A stretch of DNA of 64,000 nt from CAUZIZ01 sp965218775 (GTDB taxonomy: Bacteria; Acidobacteriota; UBA6911; RPQK01; JAJDTT01): positions 2,232,001-2,296,000 of the forward strand of contig CBDCLS010000005.1 of assembly GCA_965218775.1 (NCBI GenBank), in the 5' to 3' direction. The position numbers and the translations under genes were made by a program. The notes beneath the pieces were generated by a model. That model was not told the origin of the DNA. It saw nothing but the letters and a program-made list of their open reading frames with translations, and did no database searches. This document shows, one piece after another, positions 36,697-45,877 of this stretch (its first letter is position 1; the number at the start of each line of letters is the position of its first letter).

Positions 36697-37329
36697 ATGA
36701 AGCCCTGTTTTCGAATTCTCTTGGGTATGAGTCTATGTTCCGTGCTGCCCGGATGCGGTGCCCCACAGGATGCTGGCCCGGGAGCGACCAAGTCAGACGT
36801 TGGCAGCGAAACACAGGCTGTGCAAGAACGTAGTAATGGATCGAGCGAATCAGGCCGCCCCATCGCTTCGGTTAATGAAGCGTCTCAGGCAACAGATCAA
36901 CCCATGTTCACGTTGAGGCATCCGGTGATCGACCTCGGAATTGTTTGTAGCGACTTTGATGAGTCGTTGCACTTTTATCGCGACCTGCTCGGTCTGAAAG
37001 TCGTGCATGAGATCCAGGTTGCCGGAGATCTCGCCAAAGAACTCGGTCTGGCTCCAAGGAAGTTCAGACAGGTACGCCTGAAGGCCGGCGACACGCTGCT
37101 GAAGCTCATGGAAATCGAATCACCTCCTGAAGAGCGAACGTTCGACTTTCAGGCGGGGGTGCGTTGGTTGACCTTAATTATTGAAGACGTTCCCGCTTGC
37201 GTCGCCCGACTCAAGGCCGCGGGAGTCGAGTTCGTGTCGGAACCTCTTTCTGCGCCAGACGCCAAGCATGTCATCTGTGCCAAGGGACCTGACGGGATGC
37301 TCATCGAGTTCGTACAGCTGGCGGATTGA
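36697..37329 (+). CDS. VOC (glyoxalase-like) lipoprotein
   Basis: 210 residues with ACAGGAGGG upstream of the ATG at 36697. The lipobox is LPGC near residue 20, followed by a ~45-residue low-complexity linker. A single VOC domain follows: VIDLGIVCSDFDESLHFYRD, LLGLKVVHEIQVAGDLAKEL, and GPDGMLIEFVQLAD at the end with the expected terminal glutamate. Metal-dependent isomerase or lyase chemistry is typical, but the substrate is unknown. It lies 32 bp after the DUF1080 gene and 72 bp before the Gfo/Idh gene, so all three are likely one operon. Confidence 0.82.
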   Translation: MKPCFRILLGMSLCSVLPGCGAPQDAGPGATKSDVGSETQAVQERSNGSSESGRPIASVNEASQATDQPMFTLRHPVIDLGIVCSDFDESLHFYRDLLGLKVVHEIQVAGDLAKELGLAPRKFRQVRLKAGDTLLKLMEIESPPEERTFDFQAGVRWLTLIIEDVPACVARLKAAGVEFVSEPLSAPDAKHVICAKGPDGMLIEFVQLAD

Positions 37330-37401
37330 ACAAAAAGAGGGGTTAGGAACAAATGCACTGATGAAGCAAGCAGTCGCAACGAAAAATACGGGAGAGCTAA
37401 G

Positions 37402-39015
37402 GTGGAAGATCGGAGAAAGACGACCGAAAGGCGAAGCAGGAAATCCCCGAAAGGACCAAGGTTAAGCGCGGGCAACGACTCCGGATCATCGGGCAATACA
37501 CGGACCGAGAAACATCCATCCAAGGCGGCGGAGCTGTCTCGGCGTGATCTTTGCAGCGGTGCGCTTGCGGCCGCGGCGGCCTTTACCATTGTTCCTCGAC
37601 ATGTGCTCGGAGCGGGCGTTCACGCCCCGCCAAGCGAAAAAGTGAATCTGGCGGTGATCGGTACCGGCTGTCACGGCCTAAGGCATGTCACGTCGTTGCT
37701 GGCAAATCAAGCGGACGTTCAGGTGGTCGCCGTCTGCGATGTGAACCGGGAAGGCAGGGACTACTTTGACTACAAGGGTGGTGTCGCAGGGCGCGAGCCG
37801 GCGCGGCGGATGGTCGAAAACCATTACGCCCAGCAAAAACGGAGCGGCACGTACAAGGGCTGTGCCGCCTACCGCGACTTTCGCGAGATGCTCGAAGAAG
37901 AGAAGGGCATCGAGGCGGTGGTGGTGGCGACGCCGGACCACTCGCACGCCGTCGTCGCCATGCAGGCACTCAAGATGGGCAAGCACGTTTACTGCGAAAA
38001 ACCGCTGACCCATACGATCGACGAGGCCCGCAAGCTGGCTGAGGTGGCTGGCGCGGCCAAGGTCGCCACTCAGATGGGCAACCAGTTCCATGCTCACGAC
38101 CATCTCCGGCTTCAGGTCGAAGTCTTGCGGTCCGGGGCGATCGGCCCGGTACACGAGGTACATGCTTGGTGTGCCGACACGGGTTGGCACGGCCCATGGT
38201 CTCCGGTCAGGCAGCGGCGCTGGGCAGCGGCCGGCACGGCATGGGCTCCCGGTCGAGATCGCCCCGCGGATACGCCGTCGGTGCCGGACGGGCTCGACTG
38301 GGACCTGTGGCTTGGCCCCGCACCGTACCGACCGTATCATCCCGCCTACCTGCCCTTCAAATGGCGTGGCTGGTGGGCTTTCGGTTCCGGGTCACTGGGC
38401 GATATGGGCTGTCACATCATCGACCCCGTCTACTGGGCGCTAGAGTTGAGGCATCCGACGAGTGTTGAAGCCACTTCGAGCCGGGTCACGTCGGAAACCG
38501 CGCCGGTGGCATCGATGGTTCATTACGAGTTTCCCGCCGGTCACGGCATGCCGCCGGTGAAGCTGACCTGGTACGACGGCGGTTTGAAACCGCCCCGGCC
38601 GGCGGAGCTGCACGACGGACAGAACCTGCCGGGTCAGGGTGTGCTTTGCATCGGTGAACAGGGCAAGTTGCTGGCCGGCTTCGGCGGCCGTCTCCGGCTG
38701 CTGCCGGAATCGCGCTTCAGAGACTTCCCGCGTCCGGAGCCGTCCTTGCCACGCGTAAGGATTCAGACGAGAGGTCCTGACGCGTTGTCAATATCCCTGC
38801 AGCACCGCGAATGGATCGACGCCTGCAAAGGCGGCCCAACGCCGCTGAGCAACTTTGACTACGCCGACCCTCTGACCGAAACCGTACTCCTGGGCGTCAT
38901 CGCCGTCCGAACTGGCAAGAAGTTGCAATGGGACTCGCAGGCCATGAAGGTGACCAACGTACCTGATGCGAACAGATACGTCCGCGCCGACTACCGCGAG
39001 GGATGGACCTTGTAG
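37402..39015 (+). CDS. Gfo/Idh/MocA family oxidoreductase, TAT-exported
   Basis: 537 residues. The twin-arginine signal is LSRRDLCSGALAAAAAFTIV at ~50-70, preceded by a charged extension; the GTG at 37402 is the only candidate start found and has a weak ribosome binding site. The Rossmann fold starts VNLAVIGTGCHGLRHV, and the catalytic EKP motif lies in GKHVYCEKPLTHTI. The LDWDLWLGPAPYRPYHPAYL segment is typical of the secreted subfamily. The stretch WSPVRQRRWAAAGTAWAPGR around 38200 does not fit the family and may reflect a compensated double frameshift. Together with DUF1080 and VOC it suggests 3-keto-sugar metabolism. Confidence 0.85.
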   Translation: MEDRRKTTERRSRKSPKGPRLSAGNDSGSSGNTRTEKHPSKAAELSRRDLCSGALAAAAAFTIVPRHVLGAGVHAPPSEKVNLAVIGTGCHGLRHVTSLLANQADVQVVAVCDVNREGRDYFDYKGGVAGREPARRMVENHYAQQKRSGTYKGCAAYRDFREMLEEEKGIEAVVVATPDHSHAVVAMQALKMGKHVYCEKPLTHTIDEARKLAEVAGAAKVATQMGNQFHAHDHLRLQVEVLRSGAIGPVHEVHAWCADTGWHGPWSPVRQRRWAAAGTAWAPGRDRPADTPSVPDGLDWDLWLGPAPYRPYHPAYLPFKWRGWWAFGSGSLGDMGCHIIDPVYWALELRHPTSVEATSSRVTSETAPVASMVHYEFPAGHGMPPVKLTWYDGGLKPPRPAELHDGQNLPGQGVLCIGEQGKLLAGFGGRLRLLPESRFRDFPRPEPSLPRVRIQTRGPDALSISLQHREWIDACKGGPTPLSNFDYADPLTETVLLGVIAVRTGKKLQWDSQAMKVTNVPDANRYVRADYREGWTL

Positions 39016-39203
39016 ATGCTGGACGTGGTCGTCGTCCTCGAAAGCGGCCCGGACCTCAAAGTCCTCGCAAAAAAAGCACATGGCCGAATCCATCCTCGCC
39101 ACCCCCGCCCTCGCCTCCGGCAGCCTCTTCATCCGCACCCGGACGAGGCTGACAGATATCCGTCTGTCCTTCTTGCTCAACGATTAGCCGCAGCGAGGAT
39201 CTG

Positions 39204-39330
39204 ATGCGTTTTCGGGTCGTCAACGATGACGCGCCGGCCAATGTGTTCGTCTACGATGTTGAAAAGAAGCGGGTCAAACAGCTGACCGATAATCTCAACC
39301 CTGAGATCAATCGTGCTGATCTGTTCACAG
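39204..39330 (+). pseudogene. S9-type peptidase fragment
   Basis: The frame reads VVNDDAPANVFVYDVEKKRV followed by KQLTDNLNPEINRADL, matching the propeller-to-catalytic-domain region of prolyl-oligopeptidase-like (S9) peptidases. It lacks both ends and the catalytic serine. The flanks (39016-39203 and 39331-39558) hold nothing recognisable. Confidence 0.55.
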
Positions 39331-39562
39331 ACGGCCACGTGCAGCTTATTCCTCCGGACAGAATTATCCAGCATGTAACTTGCGTCAAGCCTTTCCTGCG
39401 TCGTATTCTCCGCACCTGTTGCCCTAGCCCATGTTTGCCACTTTTGACCCTGCCGCAATGAGAGACCCGCATAAACACTGGGTTTGAGGGGGGGGGTGCG
39501 CCAAGAGCATAGGGGCACAATTAGGCGGTTTATATGGCGTGCAGCAAGAATATGTTCACTAG

Positions 39563-41662
39563 CCTCGATTTCCACGGCAGTACAAATGACGCCTTTCCGC
39601 TTCGAGCCCCCCGCCAGAATCCTTGATCGGCGCGACTTGCGCCTGCTGTGTTTCCACCTACGTTAGTAAATAGAAGTACCTATTTGGATAGAGAGGTAAT
39701 CCTATACCTAAAACCTGATCAAGGGACGATCCCCACGCGAATGCTAGAAAAGTCTGGATATGAGGCAGAATAGAACCCTATCAAAGGCTGAGCATTTTCT
39801 GTCATTCATATCTAGTATAGTTATAGTTTGGAATACAGTAATCGGAATGGACTAACTAATGACACCCGACCGACCGTTCCGGAGGCCCAATTCTTCCTGG
39901 CCCCCGAATCGCCTCTGCAGCGCCAGTATGAGGCCTTGCGCTGCTTTTTCGTCGAAGGCTTGCCCTCGCAGCAGGTCGCCACTCGCTTCGGCTATTCCCC
40001 AGGAGCCTTCCGCGTCCTCTGTCATCAGTTTCGCCATGATCTCAGCAAGCGCGCCCGCTTCTTTCAGGCGATTCGCCGGGGGCCTCAAGCGGCGCCCGCC
40101 CGCGATCGGGTGCGGGAACGGGCCGTCGCCCTGCGCAAGCGAAACCTCTCGGTCTACGATATCCAACGCGAGTTGGCCGCCGCCGGCCATTCCATCAGCA
40201 TCAATGCGTTATCGATCCTGCTGCGAGAGGAGGGCTTCGCCCGACTGCCCCGGCGTCGGGATGAGCAACGCCCCGCCACCCTCAAGCCCGAAGCAGCAGC
40301 CATCGCCGACGTGCGGCAGATCAATCTGGCCCCGCGCAGCTTTCGCACCCGGGTCGGCGGTCTGTTTCTGTTCGTCCCGCTGATGCGATCGATCGATCTC
40401 GGGGCGGTGCTGCAGCCCCCCCGCCTTCCCGGCTCCCAAATGATTCCCGCCGAGCAGGCCGTGCGCACCCTGCTGGCTCTGAAGCTGCTGGGCATCGAAA
40501 GAAAAAGTCATGTCATGGATCGGGTCTTTGACGAGGGCATCGCCCTTTTTGCCGGTCTCAATGTGGTGCCCAAGCGCTCCTACCTGGCCGCCTACAGCTC
40601 CCGGGTCGACCGACGCGCCAACCTGCGCCTCATGGGAGCCTGGTTTGAGCAGGTCCAAGCCGCCGGCCTGCCCCGGGGCTCTTCCTTCGATCTGGACTTT
40701 CACACCGTCCCCGCCAATAGCCAGCAGGAACCTTTGGACAAACACTATGTCTCTTCCCGCAGCCGCAGCCAAAAAGGCATCCTCGTTTTTTTGGCTCGGG
40801 ACGCCACCGAGCGTGTCTTATGCTACGCCAATGCGGGTGTCCCCCGGGCCGATCGAGCCGACGAGGTGCAACGCTTCGTCCAGTTCTGGCACCAACACAG
40901 CGGTCAGCCTCCGGCCGAACTCGTCTTCGATTCCCAGTTGACCACCTATGCTCATCTGAACCGCCTCAACCAACAGGGCATTGGCTTTATCACCCTGCGC
41001 CGCCGCTCCCAAAAAATGCTGGGCCAGATCTGGAGCCGCCCCGCCTCCGCCTGGCACCGCATCACCTTACCCGCCCTGACTCGGATCTTTCGCACCCCCA
41101 AAGTCCTGGACCAGCGGATCGTCCTGAAACATTACGAAGGTCCCCTGCGCCAGCTCACCCTCATGGAACTCGGTCACGAAGAACCGACCGTCCTACTGAC
41201 CAACCATCTGCGCCGCGCCCCCTCGACTCTGATCACCCGCTATGCCCAACGCATGCTCATCGAAAATGGCATCTCCGAAGCCATCCAGTTCTTTCACCTG
41301 GACGCGCTCTCTTCGATGGTGGGACTCAAAGTGGATTTTGACCTCCAGATCACCCTCATGGCCAGCTCCCTATATCGACTCATGGCCGAGAAGATTGGTC
41401 GCGAATATCAGCGGGCTCAAGCCAAAAAGATCTTCCGAAATCTCCTCGACGTCTCGGCCCGGGTCCAGATCCAAGAGCAGCAAGTCACCGTCCACCTCGA
41501 TAAGCGCGCCCATAACCCCTACTTGGTCGCCTCGGGCCTGGGTGATGATCCCACGCCCATGCCTTGGTTTGGCGGCAAAACTCTGGTCCTTCGATTTGAC
41601 TAACCGACTCAACGGCTACCCTTAAAAAATGTTAGTCCTTTCCAGTACCGTGGAAATCGAGG
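39563..41662 (+). mobile_element. 2100-bp insertion sequence, copy 2 (CTAG target)
   Basis: The terminal repeats are CCTCGATTTCCACGG, with CTAG at 39559-39562 and 41663-41666. It matches copy 1 at 7849-9948 in reverse orientation and has the same length. It is inserted inside the IS1380 transposase reading frame, whose 5' part lies directly to its right. Confidence 0.92.
39828..41603 (+). CDS. DDE transposase of the 2100-bp IS, copy 2
   Basis: 591 residues, identical to the protein at 7908-9683. The TTG at 39828 is used as start. DDE candidates are SSFDLDFHTVP, LVFDSQLTTY and LIENGISEAIQFF. Identity of the two copies means recent spread and also gives enough homology for the inversion seen in this window. 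Confidence 0.85.
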   Translation: MEYSNRNGLTNDTRPTVPEAQFFLAPESPLQRQYEALRCFFVEGLPSQQVATRFGYSPGAFRVLCHQFRHDLSKRARFFQAIRRGPQAAPARDRVRERAVALRKRNLSVYDIQRELAAAGHSISINALSILLREEGFARLPRRRDEQRPATLKPEAAAIADVRQINLAPRSFRTRVGGLFLFVPLMRSIDLGAVLQPPRLPGSQMIPAEQAVRTLLALKLLGIERKSHVMDRVFDEGIALFAGLNVVPKRSYLAAYSSRVDRRANLRLMGAWFEQVQAAGLPRGSSFDLDFHTVPANSQQEPLDKHYVSSRSRSQKGILVFLARDATERVLCYANAGVPRADRADEVQRFVQFWHQHSGQPPAELVFDSQLTTYAHLNRLNQQGIGFITLRRRSQKMLGQIWSRPASAWHRITLPALTRIFRTPKVLDQRIVLKHYEGPLRQLTLMELGHEEPTVLLTNHLRRAPSTLITRYAQRMLIENGISEAIQFFHLDALSSMVGLKVDFDLQITLMASSLYRLMAEKIGREYQRAQAKKIFRNLLDVSARVQIQEQQVTVHLDKRAHNPYLVASGLGDDPTPMPWFGGKTLVLRFD

Positions 41663-41666
41663 CTAG

Positions 41667-41907
41667 GGCCAGTCCGTAAATCCGCTGCCCCACCAGTTCC
41701 TCCACACTGAACTCGGTGAAGCGAGGATCGCGCCGGTCCCCAAAGCAGGCGGCCAAGCCGCTAATGAACCCATAGCGGCTCTCCACCTCCCGTAACAGCA
41801 ACCCCCCCGGAGTCTGAGGTGATCTGCCCCCCATTGAATTCTGCCTCGACTCGGCGCCCTTCTAGCTCTTGAAACTCCAGCTTGGAAGCGATACACTCTG
41901 TGGTCAT
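41667..41907 (-). pseudogene. IS1380-family transposase, 5' part with frameshift
   Basis: The ATG at 41907 opens MTTECIASKLEFQELEGRR as in the intact copy. A run of seven G (six bases, interrupted by one A, in the intact copy) near 41792-41798 adds one base and shifts the frame; the protein resumes as GGLLLREVESRYGFISGLAA and ends at RIYGLA, where the 2100-bp IS begins. The rest of the gene is at 9953-11106. Confidence 0.9.
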
Positions 41908-42001
41908 AGTAGTCAGCTCCTTGTGATTATTAAGTATCTGATAACAAAGACTTTATATCACATAGAGCTGACTGCTTTTTCTTGTCTTTGAGAAATCCGG
42001 G
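41667..42001 (-). mobile_element. IS1380-family element, 5' part (other part at 9953-11303)
   Basis: 335 bp running from the IS1380 terminal repeat (CCCGGATTTCTCAAAGA, read on the minus strand from 42001) to the insertion point of the 2100-bp IS. Its outer flank is CTAA at 42002-42005, inside the propeller gene. Confidence 0.9.
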
Positions 42002-43588
42002 CTAAAGCAACTGTTCATCGACGAGAGATTCCTTGCCGAGCGCCACGGGGTCGAGCTCAGGGTCAACCCACCGGTCAAGGCGGGACGCGTGCTGGCACCC
42101 GAGAAGCCCTGGGAAAAGCGGGTGCTGGGCCTCTACACCACCGTCCTGGAAGACAACGGTGTCTACCGGATGTGGTATGACGCCTATGTAGGGCTCGTAG
42201 AGGAGAAATACCGTTTTGCGCCGCGCAGCCTCTGCTACGCCACCAGCAAGGATGGCATCCACTGGAAACGCGAGATGGTCAACCTCTATGACTGGTTCGG
42301 GCATCGCGAGAACAACATCGTCATGCCCGGCGGCTCGGCCTCCGTGATGATCGATCCCAAGGCGCCTCAGGAGAGTCGTTACAAGGCCCTCGGCCTATTC
42401 TTCGCCAACGATCTCTGGGATGGGGCGGAAGGCGCCGGCTGGCACAAGGCGAACGGCGGGATCCACGTCTTCTCCAGTCCAGACGGCATCCGCTGGAAGA
42501 GGGTCCGACCGATAGCTTCGCCCTTCTTCCACGACTCACTCAACCTGCTGACGTACGACGCCCGGATCGGTAGATACGTGGCGTACCTGCGGACGGGTCT
42601 GCCGGGGGCCCCGCGCGACGAGTCGATGATGTGGTTCGACCGCAGCGTGGTTTTCTGGGACCACGTCAACAGACGGTATGAGGCTGACTCCAGGAGCGGA
42701 GTGAAGTACTTCGGTCAGAGCCGGGCGGTTGGACGCATCGAGCTGGACGATCCCACCAAGACCCCCTGGCCGTACCGCAAACCACCGCCGGGGCACACGG
42801 GCTCGTGGAGAACGGGCTCCTGGAGGCACGGGGATGCCTATGACTCGGTGATGAAATGTGATGAGAAGGACCCCCCGGACACCGACGTCCAGATGGTCAC
42901 GGTGAGCAGGTATCCCTATGCGCAGGACGTCTACCTGGCAATGTGGGTGAACTACCGCCACTTTGGCTATTCGCCAAACGCAAAGGATCTTGGCTTCCCG
43001 GGAGGGACCCAGCTCAACGACGGCGTACAGGACATACAGTTGGCGGTCAGTCGTGATGGGATTAGCTGGTCCCGCCCCGATCGGCGTCCGTACGTTGAAC
43101 TCGGACCGGCTGGTGGAGCGGAAGGCGGTGTACTCTGGCCCACACAGGGGATGATCCGTCGGGGCGATGAGATCTACGAGTACTACTGTGGCCAGAGGCG
43201 CACCCACGGCGACCCGCCGACCTATGAAGGCCAGGGCGGCATCTATCGGCTGGTGCAGCGACTGGACGGGTTTGTATCGGTGGACGCCGGCCCGAAGGGG
43301 GGATCGTTCACCACGCCGCCGCTGGTATTCTCGGGCACAAGTCTGGAGTTCAACCTCAACGCCTCGGCGCTGGGCTATCTGGCTGTGGAGATTCAGGACG
43401 AGGAAGGAAATCCCATCTCCGGCTACACCTTGAGTGAATCGCTTCCCATCGACCGCAACCGCCTGGCGGCTCCGGCACGCTGGAGCTCGGGTAGGACCGT
43501 GGCCGAACTGCAGGGCCGTGCTATTCGCCTCCACGTCACCATGAGATCGTGCAAGCTCTATGCCTTCCAGTTCACAGGCGGAGATTGA
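42002..43588 (+). pseudogene. body of split secreted propeller gene (family P, member 3; signal at 11304-11415)
   Basis: The frame is open from CTAAAG at 42002 as LKQLFIDERFLAERHGVELR, so no native start is present; an ATG or CTG further in would miss the first blade. Blade motifs include MWYDAYVGLVEEKY, LCYATSKDGIHWKREM, FSSPDGIRWKRV, VSRDGISWSRPDRRPY and GGIYRLVQRLDGFVSVDAGP, with the tail ending CKLYAFQFTGGD. About 528 residues remain of ~564. The IS1380 insertion removed the signal peptide, and the later inversion moved it 31 kb away. The frame itself is undamaged. Confidence 0.88.
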
Positions 43589-43743
43589 GTGCGAAACTTG
43601 GTTCTGTGGCACCGCCTTCCCGGCCGTGATTTTCGAGCCGTTGGCTCGACCGACCCGTAATCAAGGGCAGAGATGCCCGTGCCACTGAGGGATTGGGAAG
43701 TTTCTTTCCTGTATTATCCGCCGCAGCCGGTGGGGGTACCAAT

Positions 43744-44313
43744 ATGAACGAACAGCGCAGAATCCAACCAAGACGGGCAGGGTCCAAAGAATGGTGCGCC
43801 CGGCTGATTCTCCTGCTGGGCTTCTGCGTATGGTGTCTAGGAAACGGGACAGCGCGGGCTCGGGCCGAGTCCCTCTCTGTCGGCAGCGCCAAGCAGGTGT
43901 TCATCGACGGCAGGTTCATCGAGTCCAGCCACGAGGTTGAGCTGGTCGTCAATCGACCCCGCATCACCGGGGAGATGCTCCTGGTGCCGGAGCACCCCTG
44001 GGAGAGTGGCTGGATCGGAGATTACCTCTCCGTGATCCAGGAGGGTGCTCGGATCCACATGTGGTACGACTCGTCCGATCGCCAAGCTATCACGGATACC
44101 AAGAACGGCATGACGGGAGTCGCCTACGCGTTCTCGACCGACGGTGGGGCCACCTGGACCAAACCCAAGTTGGGAGTGATCGAGTACGCGGGCTCACGGG
44201 AGAACAACCTGGTGAAGGACGGTGTCCATGGCTTCCAGGTCTTTCGCAACCGGCCCGAAGCCCCACTCGGGGAGAAGTACGTGCTCTTCTCGAACTCAGG
44301 CCGGCTTTGGTCG
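43744..44313 (+). pseudogene. truncated propeller protein (family P, member 5)
   Basis: The ATG at 43744 (MNEQRRIQPRRAGSKEWCAR) leads to a signal core (LILLLGFCVWCLGNGTARAR) and then SLSVGSAKQVFIDGRFIESS, MWYDSSDRQAITD, YAFSTDGGATWTKPKLGV and EYAGSRENNLVKDG. Homology ends after GEKYVLFSNS near 44300, where the tail of a minus-strand Abi_C gene begins. Only the first ~190 of ~540 residues survive. It was the third gene in the ancestral tandem array. Confidence 0.82.
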
Positions 44314-44840
44314 AGCTCGCTCTCGATCGCAACCAATACTGCCTCAAGAAGGGATCGGGCGTTTGTGATCGCACCGTCGTAGTCACCAGCCTCGAGTTTG
44401 TGGGTGCACTTGTCGATCTGTTCTGAGATGAAGACGTGTGTTATCTCGGCGGATTCCGGATATGGATGCGCGAGATCTACGCCATCTGTGATCGAGCAGA
44501 CGATCCATACCCTTCCGCTAGAGCGAAGCTCGTAGCCATCGTATTCAAGATACTGATTCAGGTGATCGACTGCTGCTTGGACATCCCAGTTCGTGCCGAG
44601 AAAATGTCGCGGATCCAGGGCCGCTTCGGTCACCTCCTTCATCGTCACAGAGTCATTTAGATCTCGGAGACAATCCTCGGCATAGTACCACCGCGACGGG
44701 AAGCCTTCTCCGTACCTGTCACTGCGGCCAAACTGGTTGAAGAAGGCGACGAGATCTGGACCGGAGCGGTACGGAGACAGTTCACCGTTGCCGGTTACCA
44801 GGGAGCTGAGGGCTGAAAGCGTGTGCTCAGAGATCTTCAC
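44308..44840 (-). pseudogene. Abi_C (abortive infection C-terminal domain) protein, 3' end lost
   Basis: From the ATG at 44840 (MKISEHTLSALSSLVTGNGE) the protein continues through GRSDRYGEGFPSRWYYAEDC and ends in an Abi_C-like helical segment (KLEAGDYDGAITNARSLLEA). Homology stops near 44310, where the frame enters the reversed propeller gene. Proteins of this kind are linked to phage-abortive infection or found in restriction operons. About 175 residues remain, lacking the end of the domain. Its 5' neighbours are the M48 and hsdR fragments on the same strand. Confidence 0.72.
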
Positions 44841-45027
44841 TTCACGGTCGCTTTCTGCGAATGAGTCCCCTGTTGAACTACAAACCTCTTATATCTTGAT
44901 TCACACCCAAGGGGGAGGGTGGGAACGCAAGGGGCACCATTCGGGCATCTCAAGTCAAAAAAACTGGACCCATCCTATTCTGATTGCGGGCAAATACGAA
45001 CAGAATTGTGGCTGCTGCTGTAGGCTC
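44841..45027. other. intergenic between defence remnants
   Basis: No gene was recognised. The end of the M48-type gene probably lay here before it was lost. Confidence 0.35.
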
Positions 45028-45270
45028 TCAGAAGGCTTTGAAACATCTTTCCATGTTGGGATAACGTAGATGTAGAAGTTCGTGGATAACGACATGCTGT
45101 ATCATCTCATCACTTTCATAGAGTAGGTCAACGTTGAATGTAAGACGTCCTCGCGTTGAGCAGCTGGCCCATTTGTTGCGCATCTTCCTTAGGTGAATCT
45201 CCTTGAACCCGACACCGATTTCATCAGCCCATACTTGCACAGATTCCCTGAATTCCTCGCTCGTGATCAT
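45028..45270 (-). pseudogene. M48/YgjP-type metallopeptidase fragment
   Basis: 80 residues: WADEIGVGFKEIHLRKMRNK, WASCSTRGRLTFNVDLLYES and VIHELLHLRYPN, with the zinc-binding HELLH. In intact homologs the protein continues with a third ligand region after HxxRF; here it stops after RCFKAF. Such small peptidases commonly follow hsdR in type I restriction operons. Its ATG overlaps the hsdR stop (ATGA), as expected for that operon. Confidence 0.75.
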
Positions 45271-45503
45271 TTTGCCGTCAGAACCCTCATCACTTTCTGC
45301 GCGATTTCTGTTGTCCTTGAAGTATTGACACCGGCCTTTACCAGGAGCTTGTACAGTTCCCGCTTTATGTTGCGCTCATGCTCTGCGCTTTGCTTCCAGT
45401 GAGGATACTTCACCATTGCTTCATGCATTTGGCTCGCTTGCTCTTCTGGCCCCTGGACACCTTCATCCTTGAGCACCCAAAAGACCGAGAACACTTCGGA
45501 GGG
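45267..45503 (-). pseudogene. hsdR: type I restriction enzyme R subunit, 3' end
   Basis: The frame runs from the transposon end at 45503 as PSEVFSVFWVLKDEGVQGPE, then ASQMHEAMVKYPHWKQSAEH, ERNIKRELYKLLVKAG and AQKVMRVL, the helical C-terminus of HsdR. Only ~78 of ~1000 residues are left. The coding sequence stops exactly at the TGT end of the transposon at 45504, yet no hsdR sequence lies at the other end of that transposon. Confidence 0.78.
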
Positions 45504-45789
45504 TGTAACGCGTCACGTTCGTGCCCTTTGAGTTCGCAGGATAAATTCCGCCAAGTTTTTCGATTTAGAGCCTGCCTTCCGAAGGGGTCTGGAAGAAGTG
45601 TGGGAAAGCCAGGATAGGATACTTCCGTGGGTAGGGGCGAAGGGGTATCCTATCCCGCTGTGGGGAGGCTTGAGCGAAGGCTGAGGAAAGAGCGGAACGC
45701 CCCGACGGCGTCGTCGGGGCCACGTCGCATAGATAGGCCGAGGGCTTCGGCTCCGAAAGCTGAGGGGGATTGGGGGGAGCAAGAAAAAG

Positions 45790-45819
45790 GCCCCGCCAAA
45801 GAGTCCGCTCTGGCGGGGC
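45790..45819 (-). terminator. Rho-independent terminator of the transposon operon
   Basis: On the minus strand GCCCCGCCA, a 12-nt loop and TGGCGGGGC are followed by CTTTTTC. It lies 59 bp downstream of the last gene of the transposon. A second strong stem is at 45701-45719. Confidence 0.8.
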
Positions 45820-45877
45820 GAGGCCGAACGATGAAGGCTGAGATTCAGCTTCCGTCGCGTCAGCCCTCGGGCCTGCT

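Larger units (their letters stand above)
9949..39562. other. 29.6-kb segment inverted by recombination between two IS copies
   Basis: The segment lies between two identical 2100-bp ISs in opposite orientation. Both the IS1380 element (9953-11303 plus 41667-42001) and the secreted propeller gene it interrupted (11304-11415 plus 42002-43588) are divided between the two outer junctions of the segment. Reversing the segment rejoins both, in frame and with exact target sites. Before the event, the genes listed here on + were on - and vice versa. Confidence 0.9.

Noticed and set aside
39563..41662. two copies of the 2100-bp IS bounding a composite transposon
   Set aside because: The split genes on both junctions show an inversion, not transposition of the 29.6-kb segment as a unit.
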